DNA of 64,000 nt, taken from assembly GCF_021491375.1 (NCBI RefSeq), contig NZ_JAKEVY010000003.1, positions 682,001-746,000 on the forward strand. The letters run 5' to 3'. A program made the position numbers and the translations under genes. Origin of the DNA: Flavihumibacter fluminis. Lineage in GTDB: Bacteria; Bacteroidota; Bacteroidia; Chitinophagales; Chitinophagaceae. This document shows positions 16,207 to 25,485 of the stretch, piece after piece. The notes under the pieces were generated by a model. It made no database searches, was not told where the DNA came from, and worked only from the letters and a program-made list of their open reading frames with translations. Within the stretch, counting starts at the first letter, position 1; each line of letters starts with the position of its first letter.

Positions 16207-19173
16207 ATGTCATTGAAACGTCTGCTTACGATTGCCTTGCCGTTGTTGTTCCTAACACTTCTGCAGCAGGGCGTTTATGCACAAACAAAAACTATTTCCG
16301 GTAAGGTAACAGACAGTAAGGATGGCTCACCCATTGTTGGTGCCACGGTGCTGGTGAAAGGAACCAGTTCCGGTGTACAAACGGGTGCTGATGGATCCTT
16401 TACCATTACTGTTCCGGCATCCGCCAAAACGCTGGTTATTTCTTCGGTAGGCTTTGCCAGCCAGGAAATTTCCACTTCCGCAGCAAGTTTCGCAATTGCG
16501 CTTGGGCCTGATAACGCTGCCCTTGGGGAAGTGGTGGTAGTAGCTTACGGAACCCGGAAAAAATCCGATCTCACGGGTGCTGTTACCTCGGTTACTGCGA
16601 AGGAATTTCAAAAGGGTGTAATTAACTCTCCGGAGCAATTGCTCACCGGTAAAGTTGCCGGTTTGCAAATCACAACCGGAGGTGGTGCTGCTGGTGGTGG
16701 AAGCCGGATCCGGATTCGTGGAGGTGCCTCCCTTAACTCCAGTAATGATCCCCTGATTGTAATCGATGGAGTTCCTGTTGATGGTGGTGGTGTGGCAGGT
16801 TCTGCCAACATCCTGAATACGATCAACCCCAATGATATTGAATCGATGAACGTGTTGAAAGATGCAGCGGCTACGGCGCTGTATGGTTCACGTGCGTCAA
16901 ACGGGGTATTGATTGTTACCACGAAGAAAGGCACAAGCGGTAAACCAAAATTCAATTTTAATTCTACGCTTTCGTTGGGACAGTTGACTGATAAAGTTGA
17001 TGTGCTGTCTGCCGGTGAAATAAGAAGCCTCATTCGTGAAGAAGGAAATGAATCCTTTTTGCGTTTGCTTGGATCAGCCAATACCGACTGGCAGGATCAG
17101 ATTTTCCAGGATGCCGTTGGATTCGATAACAACTTTAATGTAAGCGGTTCGCTTGGAAAAAAATTACCATACCGGTTGTCTGTAGGATACCTGAACCAGG
17201 AAGGAACGCTCAAAACCAACGAATTTGATCGTTTCTCTACTTCACTGAATCTGAATCCTAAATTTTTTGATGACCATTTAACACTAAACGTTGCGGTTAA
17301 AACAGCTACTACCGCGAATCGTTTTGCAGACGAAGGTGCCATCGGTGCAGCTGTTACTTTTGACCCGACTCAACCCGTATTCAGTGGTAAACAGGAATGG
17401 GGTGGCTATTATGAGTGGCTTCAAAGTGATGGACTGCCCATTAACCTGGCAACCCGTAACCCGGTTGGTTTATTAAACCTTCGTGACAACCGTTCCAATG
17501 TTTTCCGTTTTATCGGTAACGTACAGGCAGATTATAAACTGCATTTCTTCCCTGATCTGCATGTGTTGGTTAACCTGGGTGTTGAATACAATGAAGGAGA
17601 AGGACGTGATATTTTTGACCGCCGTTCTGCCACTAATTTCCGCACCAATGGACGTGTTTCTCAATATCGCCAGATGAAACGTAACCAACTGGCAGATGTT
17701 TCACTTTTTTACACAAAAGACCTTCCTTCCATCAATAGTAAACTGGATGTATTGGTAGGACATAGTTACCAGGATTTCCTGATTAAGAATTACAATTTTG
17801 CTGCCTTTGGACAGGATGGCAGACAGATTCCTGGAACAACTCCTAACTTTCCTTTTGATGAGCCGCGTTACAGGCTGGAGTCTTATCTGGGACGTTTGAA
17901 CTACACCCTGGCCAATAAATATTTACTGACTGCTTCCATCCGTCGGGATGCGAGCTCCAAGTTCTCTCCTGATACCCGCGTAGGTTATTTCCCCGCGGTA
18001 GCTGTGGCCTGGAAAATCAACGAAGAGTTTTTCCGCAACAGTAATACCCTGAACGACTTGAAACTTCGTATGAGCTGGGGTGTTACCGGTCAGCAGGATA
18101 TTGGTGATTTCTATTCCTACCTGCCCCGTTATACGGCCAGTAACCAGACTGCACAATACCAGTTTGGAAACAGTTTCTTTTCTTTCCTGCGTCCTGCCGG
18201 ATATGATCCGAATATCAAATGGGAAACAACTGAAACCTATAACCTTGGTTTGGATTTCGGTTTCCTGAACAATCGTATCTCCGGTAGTGTGGATGTATAC
18301 CAGAAAAAAACCAGGGACCTACTGAGTACTGTTCCGGTTGCTCCCGGTTCCAATTTTGTAAACCTGATTACCACCAACGTAGGTAACATTGATAATAAGG
18401 GTGTTGAATTTGTATTGAATACGGTGCCGGTTCGGACAAACAATCTGACCTGGGATTTTGGCTTCAATGTAACTTACCAGGACATCAAAATCACGAATCT
18501 GTTGAAACAGGAAGATCCTGCGTTTACCGGAATTGATGTGTTGGGTATTCAGGGTGGTACCGGAAATACCATCGCGAAACATGTAGTAGGATACAGACCC
18601 TATACATATTTCGTCTACAAGCAGGTGTATGATCCGGAAACCAATAAACCCATTGAAGGTTTGTACGAAGATCTGAACCGCGATGGTGTTATTAACCAAT
18701 CGGATCGCTACCTGACTCAGCAGGGCGCACCAAACTTCCTGTTTGGTATTAATACACAGATTAACTACAAGCGTTTCATGTTTGGATTAGCAGGACATGG
18801 AACAACTGGTAACTACATTTACAATAACGTAAATTCTGAAAGAGCTGCATTCCGTAATGTTCAGAATCCGATCAATTTTGTTCAGAATACTACCCGTAGC
18901 TATTTCAATACCGGTTTCTTTAATAACCAGTATTTATCAGATCACTACATCGAGAATGCATCTTTCTTCCGTCTGGATAATATCAACCTCGGCTATACGG
19001 TTGGTAAGGTATTGCAGGGTAAGGCGAATATGCGCCTGGGTGTAAGTATTCAGAATGTGTTTGTTATAACCAAGTATTCAGGTCTTGATCCGGAATTGGC
19101 AAATGATGGTGTGGACAATACCATCTATCCCCGTCCCCGAATTTATTCACTGGGTATGAACCTTGATTTTTAA
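16207..19173 (+). CDS. susC: SusC/RagA family TonB-dependent outer-membrane transporter
   Basis: This 988-residue transporter imports bound oligosaccharide across the outer membrane. It has a signal peptide ending at VYAQ, then a carboxypeptidase-D-like regulatory domain (ISGKVTDSKDGSPIVGATVLVKG). Next comes the SusC signature plug (LGEVVVVAYGTRKKSDLTGAV, given here in part, and DAAATALYGSRASNGVLIVTTKKG) and a long beta-barrel ending in an aromatic residue (LGMNLDF). SusD follows 18 bases later. With the amylase and SusE/F-type proteins it forms a starch or maltooligosaccharide locus; the substrate is inferred from those partners. Confidence 0.95.
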   Translation: MSLKRLLTIALPLLFLTLLQQGVYAQTKTISGKVTDSKDGSPIVGATVLVKGTSSGVQTGADGSFTITVPASAKTLVISSVGFASQEISTSAASFAIALGPDNAALGEVVVVAYGTRKKSDLTGAVTSVTAKEFQKGVINSPEQLLTGKVAGLQITTGGGAAGGGSRIRIRGGASLNSSNDPLIVIDGVPVDGGGVAGSANILNTINPNDIESMNVLKDAAATALYGSRASNGVLIVTTKKGTSGKPKFNFNSTLSLGQLTDKVDVLSAGEIRSLIREEGNESFLRLLGSANTDWQDQIFQDAVGFDNNFNVSGSLGKKLPYRLSVGYLNQEGTLKTNEFDRFSTSLNLNPKFFDDHLTLNVAVKTATTANRFADEGAIGAAVTFDPTQPVFSGKQEWGGYYEWLQSDGLPINLATRNPVGLLNLRDNRSNVFRFIGNVQADYKLHFFPDLHVLVNLGVEYNEGEGRDIFDRRSATNFRTNGRVSQYRQMKRNQLADVSLFYTKDLPSINSKLDVLVGHSYQDFLIKNYNFAAFGQDGRQIPGTTPNFPFDEPRYRLESYLGRLNYTLANKYLLTASIRRDASSKFSPDTRVGYFPAVAVAWKINEEFFRNSNTLNDLKLRMSWGVTGQQDIGDFYSYLPRYTASNQTAQYQFGNSFFSFLRPAGYDPNIKWETTETYNLGLDFGFLNNRISGSVDVYQKKTRDLLSTVPVAPGSNFVNLITTNVGNIDNKGVEFVLNTVPVRTNNLTWDFGFNVTYQDIKITNLLKQEDPAFTGIDVLGIQGGTGNTIAKHVVGYRPYTYFVYKQVYDPETNKPIEGLYEDLNRDGVINQSDRYLTQQGAPNFLFGINTQINYKRFMFGLAGHGTTGNYIYNNVNSERAAFRNVQNPINFVQNTTRSYFNTGFFNNQYLSDHYIENASFFRLDNINLGYTVGKVLQGKANMRLGVSIQNVFVITKYSGLDPELANDGVDNTIYPRPRIYSLGMNLDF

Positions 19174-19191
19174 TCAACAATTGTTTGCAGT

Positions 19192-20793
19192 ATGAAAAAG
19201 ATGATCTTATCAAAATTTACGATAGTGGCGTTGGGAGCAACATTGTTGGGCTCCTGTGCCAAAAAACTCGACCTCTTTCCAACAAATGATTTAACTCCTC
19301 AAACAACCTACGCAACTCCGGAAGGCTATAAAGCGGTACTGGCAAAAATTTACGGTGGCATGTCAACCACAGGTAATGCTGGTCCGGCTGGTGCCTCCGA
19401 TATCCAGGGCCTTGATGAAGGTTCACAGGCGTCCTTTATCCGTGGATTTTTTAACTGCCAGGAACTGCCTACAGATGAAGCGGTGGTTGCCTGGAACGAC
19501 CAGACGATTCAGGATTTTCATGCGCTTCGCTGGACAGCCGGTGATCCGTTTTTACTGGGTATGTATGCACGCCCTGTATATAATATCACCATCTCCAATG
19601 AATACTTACGTGAAGCCACAGACGAAAAAATTGCATCTCGTGGCATTACAGGTGCCGCGGCTACAGAAATTGCAAATACACGTTCAGAGGTTCGATTCCT
19701 GCGTGCCTTCAATTACTGGGTAATGCTGGATCTGTTTGGAAAATCAACCTTCGTAACTGAGGCAGATCAGATTGGTACGGCGCTTCCAAGAGAGATATCC
19801 CGGGAGGAATTATTTGCCTACATCGAAACCGAACTGAAAGCAATTGAAACAGAACTTCAGCCGGCAAGATCCATTGAATATGGGCGGGTAGACCAGGGTG
19901 CAGCCTGGGCATTGCTGGCTCGTTTGTACCTGAATGCAGAAGTATACACAGGAACTGGCCGTTATTCAGATGCGCTTACCTATGCAAAGAAAGTGATCGA
20001 TGCAGGGTATGAATTACATCCGGATTATCGGGAGGTTTTCATGGCAGATAACGACAAGGCTGCCAATGAATTTATGTATGTAATCAATTGCGATGGACTG
20101 AGAACACAGAGTTACGGTAATACCACCTTCTTTATTCATGCTGCAGCAGGCGATAATTTTGCCGACTATGGAACCAATGGTGGCTGGTATGGATATCGTG
20201 CGACTTCTGCGTTGACTAACAAATTTGCCGATTTATCAGGTAATACCGACCAGCGTGCCATGTTCTCTAACCTGAGCAATGCTACCATCAATGCACTGAG
20301 CGATTTCAGCCAGGGAGTATGGGTTCGCAAGTACGTGAATATTCGTTCCGATGGCGGACAGGTAAGTGATGTTAACCGTGAGTTTTCAGATGTAGATTTC
20401 CCTGTTTTCCGTTTATCTGAAATGATCCTGATTTATGCTGAAGCACATTTACGCGGCGGCGGTGGCGACCTTGCAACAGCGCTGGCACAGTTAAACCGTA
20501 TCCGTTTCCGTGCCTATGGACAGAGCTATGGTCCGAATGATGTGGGAAGAATCCTGAGTTCAGATCTGAACCTTCAATTTATTCTCGATGAAAGAGCGCG
20601 TGAATTATTCTGGGAGGGGCATCGTCGTACTGACCTGGTTCGCTACAATCAACTGACTACAGGAACTTATCTCTGGCCCTGGAAAGGTGGTGTTGCATCC
20701 GGAACTGCAGTGGATGATAAATTCAATCTTTTCCCGATTCCGGCAACCAATCGTACGGCAAATCCGAACCTTAGTCAGAATACTGGTTATTAA
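19192..20793 (+). CDS. susD: SusD/RagB family starch-binding lipoprotein
   Basis: This 533-residue surface lipoprotein forms the lid of the SusC transporter. The lipobox is LLGSC, with the lipidated Cys near residue 22, followed by the typical KKLDLFPTNDLTPQTTY start. Family features include TPR-like helices (EVRFLRAFNYWVMLDLFG; GAAWALLARLYLNAE) and the C-terminal LNLQFILDERARELFWEGHRRTDLVRY segment. It lies directly behind susC and ahead of two SusE/F-type genes, the classical order. Confidence 0.95.
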   Translation: MKKMILSKFTIVALGATLLGSCAKKLDLFPTNDLTPQTTYATPEGYKAVLAKIYGGMSTTGNAGPAGASDIQGLDEGSQASFIRGFFNCQELPTDEAVVAWNDQTIQDFHALRWTAGDPFLLGMYARPVYNITISNEYLREATDEKIASRGITGAAATEIANTRSEVRFLRAFNYWVMLDLFGKSTFVTEADQIGTALPREISREELFAYIETELKAIETELQPARSIEYGRVDQGAAWALLARLYLNAEVYTGTGRYSDALTYAKKVIDAGYELHPDYREVFMADNDKAANEFMYVINCDGLRTQSYGNTTFFIHAAAGDNFADYGTNGGWYGYRATSALTNKFADLSGNTDQRAMFSNLSNATINALSDFSQGVWVRKYVNIRSDGGQVSDVNREFSDVDFPVFRLSEMILIYAEAHLRGGGGDLATALAQLNRIRFRAYGQSYGPNDVGRILSSDLNLQFILDERARELFWEGHRRTDLVRYNQLTTGTYLWPWKGGVASGTAVDDKFNLFPIPATNRTANPNLSQNTGY

Positions 20794-20814
20794 TTCAAAA
20801 AAATTATCTGAGAT

Positions 20815-21639
20815 ATGAAACGCTTGTCAATTTTTTTACTTCTGGGTGTTTTGCTGACCAGCCTTTGGTCCTGCGAAAAAGAAGAGAATCGCGTTTATTT
20901 CGAAGGCGGTACTCCCCCTGCTTTAACTGTAAACAATGCTTCACCTGGTTTACGATTTGAAGACAGTGATAAAGAAGCTATTCGCTTTAACTGGACTAAT
21001 CCTGATTTTAAATTCAATACCGGAATAAGTTCACAGGATGTCAACTACATCCTTGAAATGGATACCGCAGGTGCTAACTTCAGCCGGCCTACCAAAGCTT
21101 CGGTTAGTGTTAACCGTGAGTTGAGCCGCAGTTTCACTGTTTCCCAGTTCAATGATGTTCTACAGAATACCATGCTGCTGGCGGCCGGTAAAGAACACAA
21201 TCTTGAAGTAAGGGTTCGTGCATCTATCGGAAATACGGCTACCGCTGTATTTTCCAATTCAATTTCCATAAAGGCAACTCCCTATGCGCTGCCCCCCAAA
21301 ATAGCTCCACCAACTACAGGAGCCCTTTATATTGTGGGAAGTGCAACACCTGGCGGATGGAACAACCCGGTGCCTGTACCCAGTCAGCAGTTCACCAGGG
21401 TTAGTGAAACGCTGTATGAGATTACGCTTGATATGGTTGGTGGTGGAGCCTATCTGTTGATTCCAACAAATGGACAGTGGGCAAAATACAATGTGAATGA
21501 TGATACCATTCCTGGTATCGCAGAGGGCGGCGATTTCTTCCGTGAAGGAAGCAAGGATATTCCTGGGCCAGCTGCTGCGGGTACTTACAAAATCACGGTT
21601 GATTTTCAGCGTGGCAAATTCACCGTAGTAAAACAGTAA
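20815..21639 (+). CDS. susE: SusE-type starch-binding outer-membrane lipoprotein (one CBM)
   Basis: This 274-residue lipoprotein (lipobox SLWSC) has an N-terminal SusE-type Ig-like domain (FNWTNPDFKFNTG; VNYILEMDTAG) and a single C-terminal starch-binding module starting LYIVGSATPGGWNNP and ending FTVVKQ. Family members sit on the cell surface and hold starch near the transporter. The next gene has two copies of the same module, so the pair differs in CBM number. Assignment to susE by order is reasonable but not proven. Confidence 0.85.
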   Translation: MKRLSIFLLLGVLLTSLWSCEKEENRVYFEGGTPPALTVNNASPGLRFEDSDKEAIRFNWTNPDFKFNTGISSQDVNYILEMDTAGANFSRPTKASVSVNRELSRSFTVSQFNDVLQNTMLLAAGKEHNLEVRVRASIGNTATAVFSNSISIKATPYALPPKIAPPTTGALYIVGSATPGGWNNPVPVPSQQFTRVSETLYEITLDMVGGGAYLLIPTNGQWAKYNVNDDTIPGIAEGGDFFREGSKDIPGPAAAGTYKITVDFQRGKFTVVKQ

Positions 21640-21665
21640 TTAACCAGAACTAAAAGTATTTTGCG

Positions 21666-22814
21666 ATGAAGCATCTATTTAAAATTTTATTTAATTCCCT
21701 GCTGGCAGCGATAGTGCTGACAGCTTGTGAAAAAGCGGAAGACCTTCCGTTTTACGAAAATGGCACAGCTCCGGCAGTTACTGCATCTGCGAGTACGATT
21801 GCGCCGATTCCTGCTGATTCATTGGCAGCGGGACTGATACTCAACTGGACTAACCCGGCTTATGCGGCTGACTCCGCAACTTATAAATACATAGTAGAGA
21901 TCGACCGGGCTGGAAATAACTTTGCTCAAGCTGCTCAACGTGTAATTACAGGTTCATTGAGTACAACTTACCTGAACAAGGAGTTGAACAATATCCTGAT
22001 CGATAAGGGCCTGGAATTTGGTACTGCCTATGATATGGAAGTGCGGGTGATCTCATCTTATTCCAATAACAATGAGCGGCTTATTTCAAATGTGCTGCCC
22101 ATTAAAATGACTCCATATAAAATTCCTCCGCGAGTGGAGCTTCCCTCTTCAGGTAAACTTTTTCTGGTAGGTAGTGCAACCGGTAGTGGGTGGAATAACC
22201 CTGTGCAGACTCCGGAGCAGGAGTTTACACGCCTGGATGAAACTACGTTTGCAGGTGTCTTTAATTTGAAGGGGGGTAATGAGTACCTCGTGCTGCCGGT
22301 GAATGGGCTTTGGGATCAGAAATATTCAGTGGCAAATAAAAATCTCCCAGGCCTGGCAGAGGGTGGGGATTTTGGTTTTGGTCTGAATGATAACATTCCA
22401 GGTCCTGCTGCTGATGGTATGTACAAAATTGTACTGGATTTCCAGGCAGGTAAGTTTATAGTAACACCCTATACGGAAAATAACCTGCCATCAGCGCTCT
22501 TCATGGTAGGTGACGCTACCCCAGGAGGATGGAATAATCCTGTTCCTACTCCTTCACAGCAATTTACCCGCCTTAATTCTTCGGAGTTCGAATTAACCCT
22601 AGAGTTAACGGGTGGCAAACAATATCTTTTCCTGCCAGTGAATGGTGATTGGAGTACAAAATATTCTGTTCAGGACAATACCCTTACAGGATTGGCTGAA
22701 GGTGGTAGTTTCGGTTACAACCTGCCCCAGAATTTCCCTGGTCCCGCAACTGACGGTACGTACAAAATCAATGTAAACTTTGCTACCAGCAAATTCTCAG
22801 TAGTCAAACAATAA
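21666..22814 (+). CDS. SusE/SusF-type lipoprotein with two starch-binding modules
   Basis: This 382-residue lipoprotein (lipobox VLTAC) has a SusE-like N-terminal domain (LNWTNPAYAADSATYKYIVEI). Two tandem modules follow, each beginning L-F-x-V-G-x-A-T-x-x-G-W-N-N-P and ending with a conserved N/D-IPGPAADGxYKI-type strand. The modules are closely similar to each other and to the one in the upstream gene, which points to internal duplication. It is the last gene of the Sus operon and is followed by a long hairpin at 22822-22859. It fills the place of SusF. Confidence 0.85.
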   Translation: MKHLFKILFNSLLAAIVLTACEKAEDLPFYENGTAPAVTASASTIAPIPADSLAAGLILNWTNPAYAADSATYKYIVEIDRAGNNFAQAAQRVITGSLSTTYLNKELNNILIDKGLEFGTAYDMEVRVISSYSNNNERLISNVLPIKMTPYKIPPRVELPSSGKLFLVGSATGSGWNNPVQTPEQEFTRLDETTFAGVFNLKGGNEYLVLPVNGLWDQKYSVANKNLPGLAEGGDFGFGLNDNIPGPAADGMYKIVLDFQAGKFIVTPYTENNLPSALFMVGDATPGGWNNPVPTPSQQFTRLNSSEFELTLELTGGKQYLFLPVNGDWSTKYSVQDNTLTGLAEGGSFGYNLPQNFPGPATDGTYKINVNFATSKFSVVKQ

Positions 22815-22821
22815 ATGTCCG

Positions 22822-22859
22822 AAGTATCAGGTACCTGTTTAGGCAGGTATCTGATACTT
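22822..22859. terminator. Long hairpin between susF-type gene and HD gene
   Basis: Arms 22822-22837 and 22844-22859 pair over 16 bp with one G-T wobble, around a 6-base loop, and end in TTT. It overlaps the last codons of the convergent HD-domain gene and probably terminates transcription from both sides. Confidence 0.65.
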
Positions 22860-23438
22860 TAAAATAAAATCAATTACTTCCTCCAAACTAAGATTCGTAC
22901 GCCCGATTGCATCATTGATTTCATCCCGGTTTACCTGGGCTGCGAAAGAGGGGGTCTTTAATTTCTTCAATACGGATTTCACATCCATTCCTTCATAACG
23001 GGTAGGCCGAATCAGTGCTGCGGCATGTATAAAACCCGACAATTCGTCAAATACATAAATCATTTTTTCCATCGTGCTTTCCGGTTCCACTCCAAAATGC
23101 CGGGGACCGTGGCAGGCGATTGTGCGGATTACAGTTGGATCAATCTGTCGCGTTTCAAGTTCTTGGATAATTCGCCGGCAATGTTCTTCCGGGTATTTCT
23201 CCCAGTCGGCATCATGTAGTACACCGGCCAGCCACCATTTATGAGCTTCTGATTCCGGTAGGTTTTCGCGTTCCAGGGCCCAGGTTTTCAGCAATGCACC
23301 TACCTGCCGCATATGCAGGCGGAGCCGCTCATTAGGTACCCAATCTTCCAATAATTGCAATGCTTCAGCTTCTGTTAAAACCCTCCCGCTGTTGGCAGGA
23401 TCCCCAAATTGGGTCCTTCCGAGCTGTAAATTTGCCAT
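22839..23438 (-). CDS. HD-domain hydrolase family protein
   Basis: This 199-residue protein has an HD-type metal site: His in RLHMRQVGALL, HDADWEKYPEEH in the centre and a downstream His in CHGPRHFG. Such predicted HD-superfamily proteins are phosphohydrolases, but the substrate is not indicated. It stands alone on the minus strand between the Sus operon and the ribosomal protein operon. Confidence 0.75.
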   Translation of the reverse strand: MANLQLGRTQFGDPANSGRVLTEAEALQLLEDWVPNERLRLHMRQVGALLKTWALERENLPESEAHKWWLAGVLHDADWEKYPEEHCRRIIQELETRQIDPTVIRTIACHGPRHFGVEPESTMEKMIYVFDELSGFIHAAALIRPTRYEGMDVKSVLKKLKTPSFAAQVNRDEINDAIGRTNLSLEEVIDFILKYQIPA

Positions 23439-23517
23439 CTATGAAAATTTATTGTAAAAATATTTATTGATTATCAATTGATTACAAAAGGTGCTACAAA
23501 AATTTCATCCCAAATAA

Positions 23518-23549
23518 TTGGTGAAATGCAGTGCATCGGCCTACCTTTG
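23518..23549 (+). promoter_or_regulatory. Promoter of the rplM-rpsI-rpsB operon
   Basis: TTG at 23518-23520, 21 bp spacer, and a perfect -7 box TACCTTTG at 23542-23549. The start site would fall near 23555, giving a leader of about 58 bases before rplM. Confidence 0.65.
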
Positions 23550-23572
23550 CGCTCCGAATTATTTCATCATTC

Positions 23573-23596
23573 CCGTTACCGGGATGGCGGTAACGG
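23573..23596 (+). promoter_or_regulatory. Hairpin in the rplM 5' leader
   Basis: Perfect 8-bp stem CCGTTACC (23573-23580) / GGTAACGG (23589-23596) with an 8-base loop, 16 bp before the rplM start and inside the predicted transcript. It has no T-run, so it is not a terminator. A ribosomal-protein autoregulatory leader is possible, but no known motif was matched. Confidence 0.45.
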
Positions 23597-23612
23597 ACTA
23601 AATTAAGTTTAA

Positions 23613-24056
23613 ATGAGCAAATTACATTTCACCACCAAGCATGCGAACGAGGCTACCGTACAGCGTAACTGGTACGTTGTAGATGGTACCAATCAAACCG
23701 TAGGACGCATGTGTGCCAAAATCGCGGCCGTACTTCGTGGTAAGAACAAAGCGTATTTCACTCCCCATGTAGATTGCGGAGATTTCATCATTGTTATCAA
23801 TGCTGATAAAATTCAGTTTACCGGACAGAAGCTGGATCAGAAAGTGTATGAGAACTTCAGTGGCTATCCTGGTGGACGTAAGGAAGAGGTTGCGAAAGAC
23901 TTGTTGAAGCGTCGTCCGGAAGTGATCATCGAGCGTGCTGTAAAAGGTATGTTGCCGAAAAATCGCCTGGGTCGCAAAATGTACAAGAAGCTTTTTGTTT
24001 ATGCCGGAGACACGCATCCGCATGCAGCTCAGCAACCCAAAGAACTGAAATTCTAA
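23613..24056 (+). CDS. rplM: 50S ribosomal protein L13
   Basis: This 147-residue L13 (uL13) protein of the large subunit shows the family core WYVVDGTNQTVGRMCAKIAAVLRGK, FTGQKLDQKVYENFSGYPGG and AVKGMLPKNRLGRKMYKKLFVYAG. Length is typical. It starts the conserved rplM-rpsI-rpsB-tsf block, with rpsI 30 bases downstream. Confidence 0.98.
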   Translation: MSKLHFTTKHANEATVQRNWYVVDGTNQTVGRMCAKIAAVLRGKNKAYFTPHVDCGDFIIVINADKIQFTGQKLDQKVYENFSGYPGGRKEEVAKDLLKRRPEVIIERAVKGMLPKNRLGRKMYKKLFVYAGDTHPHAAQQPKELKF

Positions 24057-24086
24057 TCACCAATCATTATCTCAAATTCCAAATAG

Positions 24087-24476
24087 ATGGAAAAGCAAAA
24101 AAATGGATTAGGCCGTCGTAAGGAAGCCGTGACCCGTGTATTCCTCAGTAAAGGCGAAGGCAAAATCACAGTAAACGACAAAGACTATAAAGTATATTTT
24201 CCACTGGTTTACCTGCAAAACCAGGTAGAAGCTCCGTTGAAGGCGATTGAAGCCCTTGACAAGTTTGATGTGATCATCAACGCTACCGGCGGTGGTGTGA
24301 AAGGTCAGGCGGAAGCTGCAAAGCTGGGTATTGCCCGTGCACTGCTGGAAGTGAATGCAGAATATCGTCCAACCCTGAAGGCTGCTGGTTTTCTGACCCG
24401 TGATCCCCGTGGTGTTGAACGTAAAAAACCAGGTCGTAAAAAAGCACGTAGAAGCTACCAGTTCAGCAAACGTTAA
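24087..24476 (+). CDS. rpsI: 30S ribosomal protein S9
   Basis: This 129-residue S9 (uS9) protein has GLGRRKEAVTRVFL at the N-terminus and the conserved C-terminal tail RKKPGRKKARRSYQFSKR. The final arginine reaches the P-site tRNA in the ribosome. It is cotranscribed with rplM. Confidence 0.98.
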   Translation: MEKQKNGLGRRKEAVTRVFLSKGEGKITVNDKDYKVYFPLVYLQNQVEAPLKAIEALDKFDVIINATGGGVKGQAEAAKLGIARALLEVNAEYRPTLKAAGFLTRDPRGVERKKPGRKKARRSYQFSKR

Positions 24477-24518
24477 TCTGTCTGCTTCAACCTTCAAACA
24501 AATTTTAATAAGACTACG

Positions 24519-25379
24519 ATGGAAAATAATACATCCTTACAACAGCAACTTCTCGATGCAGGTGTTCACTTCGGTCACCTGAAGAAGAAGTGGAATCCTA
24601 AAATGTTGCCTTACATCTTCGCAGAGAAGAAAGGTATCCATATCATCGACCTGAACAAGACTACTGAAAGTTTGCAGGAAGCAGCAGCTGCTCTGAAGCA
24701 GATTGCCCGCAGCGGTAAGAAGATCATGTTCGTAGGTACGAAGAAACAAGCGAAAGAAATCGTTACTCAATGTGCTCAGCGCGTGAATATGCCTTATGTT
24801 ACTGAGCGTTGGCTGGGTGGTATGCTCACCAACTTCAATACCGTTCGTAAGAGCGTAAAGAAGATGCAGAGCATCGAAAAAATGCTGGGTGACGGTACGC
24901 TTGATAACATCACCAAGAAAGAACGTCTGACCCTGACCCGCGATAAAGAGAAGATGGAAAAAGTGCTGGGTGGTATCGCTCAACTGGGTCGTGTACCTGC
25001 TGCTTTGTTCATCATCGATATCGGTCATGAGCACATCGCATTGGCTGAAGCAAAGCGTCTCGGTGTTAATACCTTCGGTATGGTAGATACCAACTGCGAT
25101 CCGAACAAGGTTGACTTCCCGATTCCTGCGAACGATGATGCTACAAAGTCAATTGCTATTATCGTTGAATACATCACAGCAGCTATTGCTGAAGGTCTTG
25201 CTGAAAGACAAGAAGCAAAAGATTCTGATGTAGAAGAAAGCAGCGATGAGAACGAAAGACGTGCAGCTCGCCTGGAAGCAGAAGCGCAGGCTGAAGCCGC
25301 CCGTGGTGGCCGCACTCGTGGAACCAACGCTCCAAAGCGTCGTGTTCCCAATAGTCCGAAGCGCACCGGAGCGAGATAA
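24519..25379 (+). CDS. rpsB: 30S ribosomal protein S2
   Basis: This 286-residue S2 (uS2) protein has QLLDAGVHFGHLKKKWNPKM, IHIIDLNKT, TERWLGGMLTNFNTV and GMVDTNCDPN. The C-terminal 55 residues are an acidic then basic, Ala/Arg-rich extension, usual in Bacteroidota but absent from E. coli S2. It lies 42 bases after rpsI; tsf follows after a 106-base gap with a hairpin. Confidence 0.97.
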   Translation: MENNTSLQQQLLDAGVHFGHLKKKWNPKMLPYIFAEKKGIHIIDLNKTTESLQEAAAALKQIARSGKKIMFVGTKKQAKEIVTQCAQRVNMPYVTERWLGGMLTNFNTVRKSVKKMQSIEKMLGDGTLDNITKKERLTLTRDKEKMEKVLGGIAQLGRVPAALFIIDIGHEHIALAEAKRLGVNTFGMVDTNCDPNKVDFPIPANDDATKSIAIIVEYITAAIAEGLAERQEAKDSDVEESSDENERRAARLEAEAQAEAARGGRTRGTNAPKRRVPNSPKRTGAR

Positions 25380-25396
25380 GTAATTTCTAGTAAATG

Positions 25397-25450
25397 GTGA
25401 ACAGTGAATGATTACCGGGCCTCTCGGCCTGAATACCATTCACTTTTCAC
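25397..25450. repeat. Composite hairpin in the rpsB-tsf gap
   Basis: Nested arms: GTGAA 25397-25401 with TTCAC 25446-25450; AGTGAATG 25403-25410 with CATTCACT 25437-25444; GGGCC 25417-25421 with GGCCT 25426-25430. No T-run follows, so it is not a standard terminator. It may be an mRNA processing or partial attenuation element, or a dispersed palindromic repeat. Confidence 0.5.
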
Positions 25451-25485
25451 TATCTATATCATTTACAATATAAAACCTCTATACA

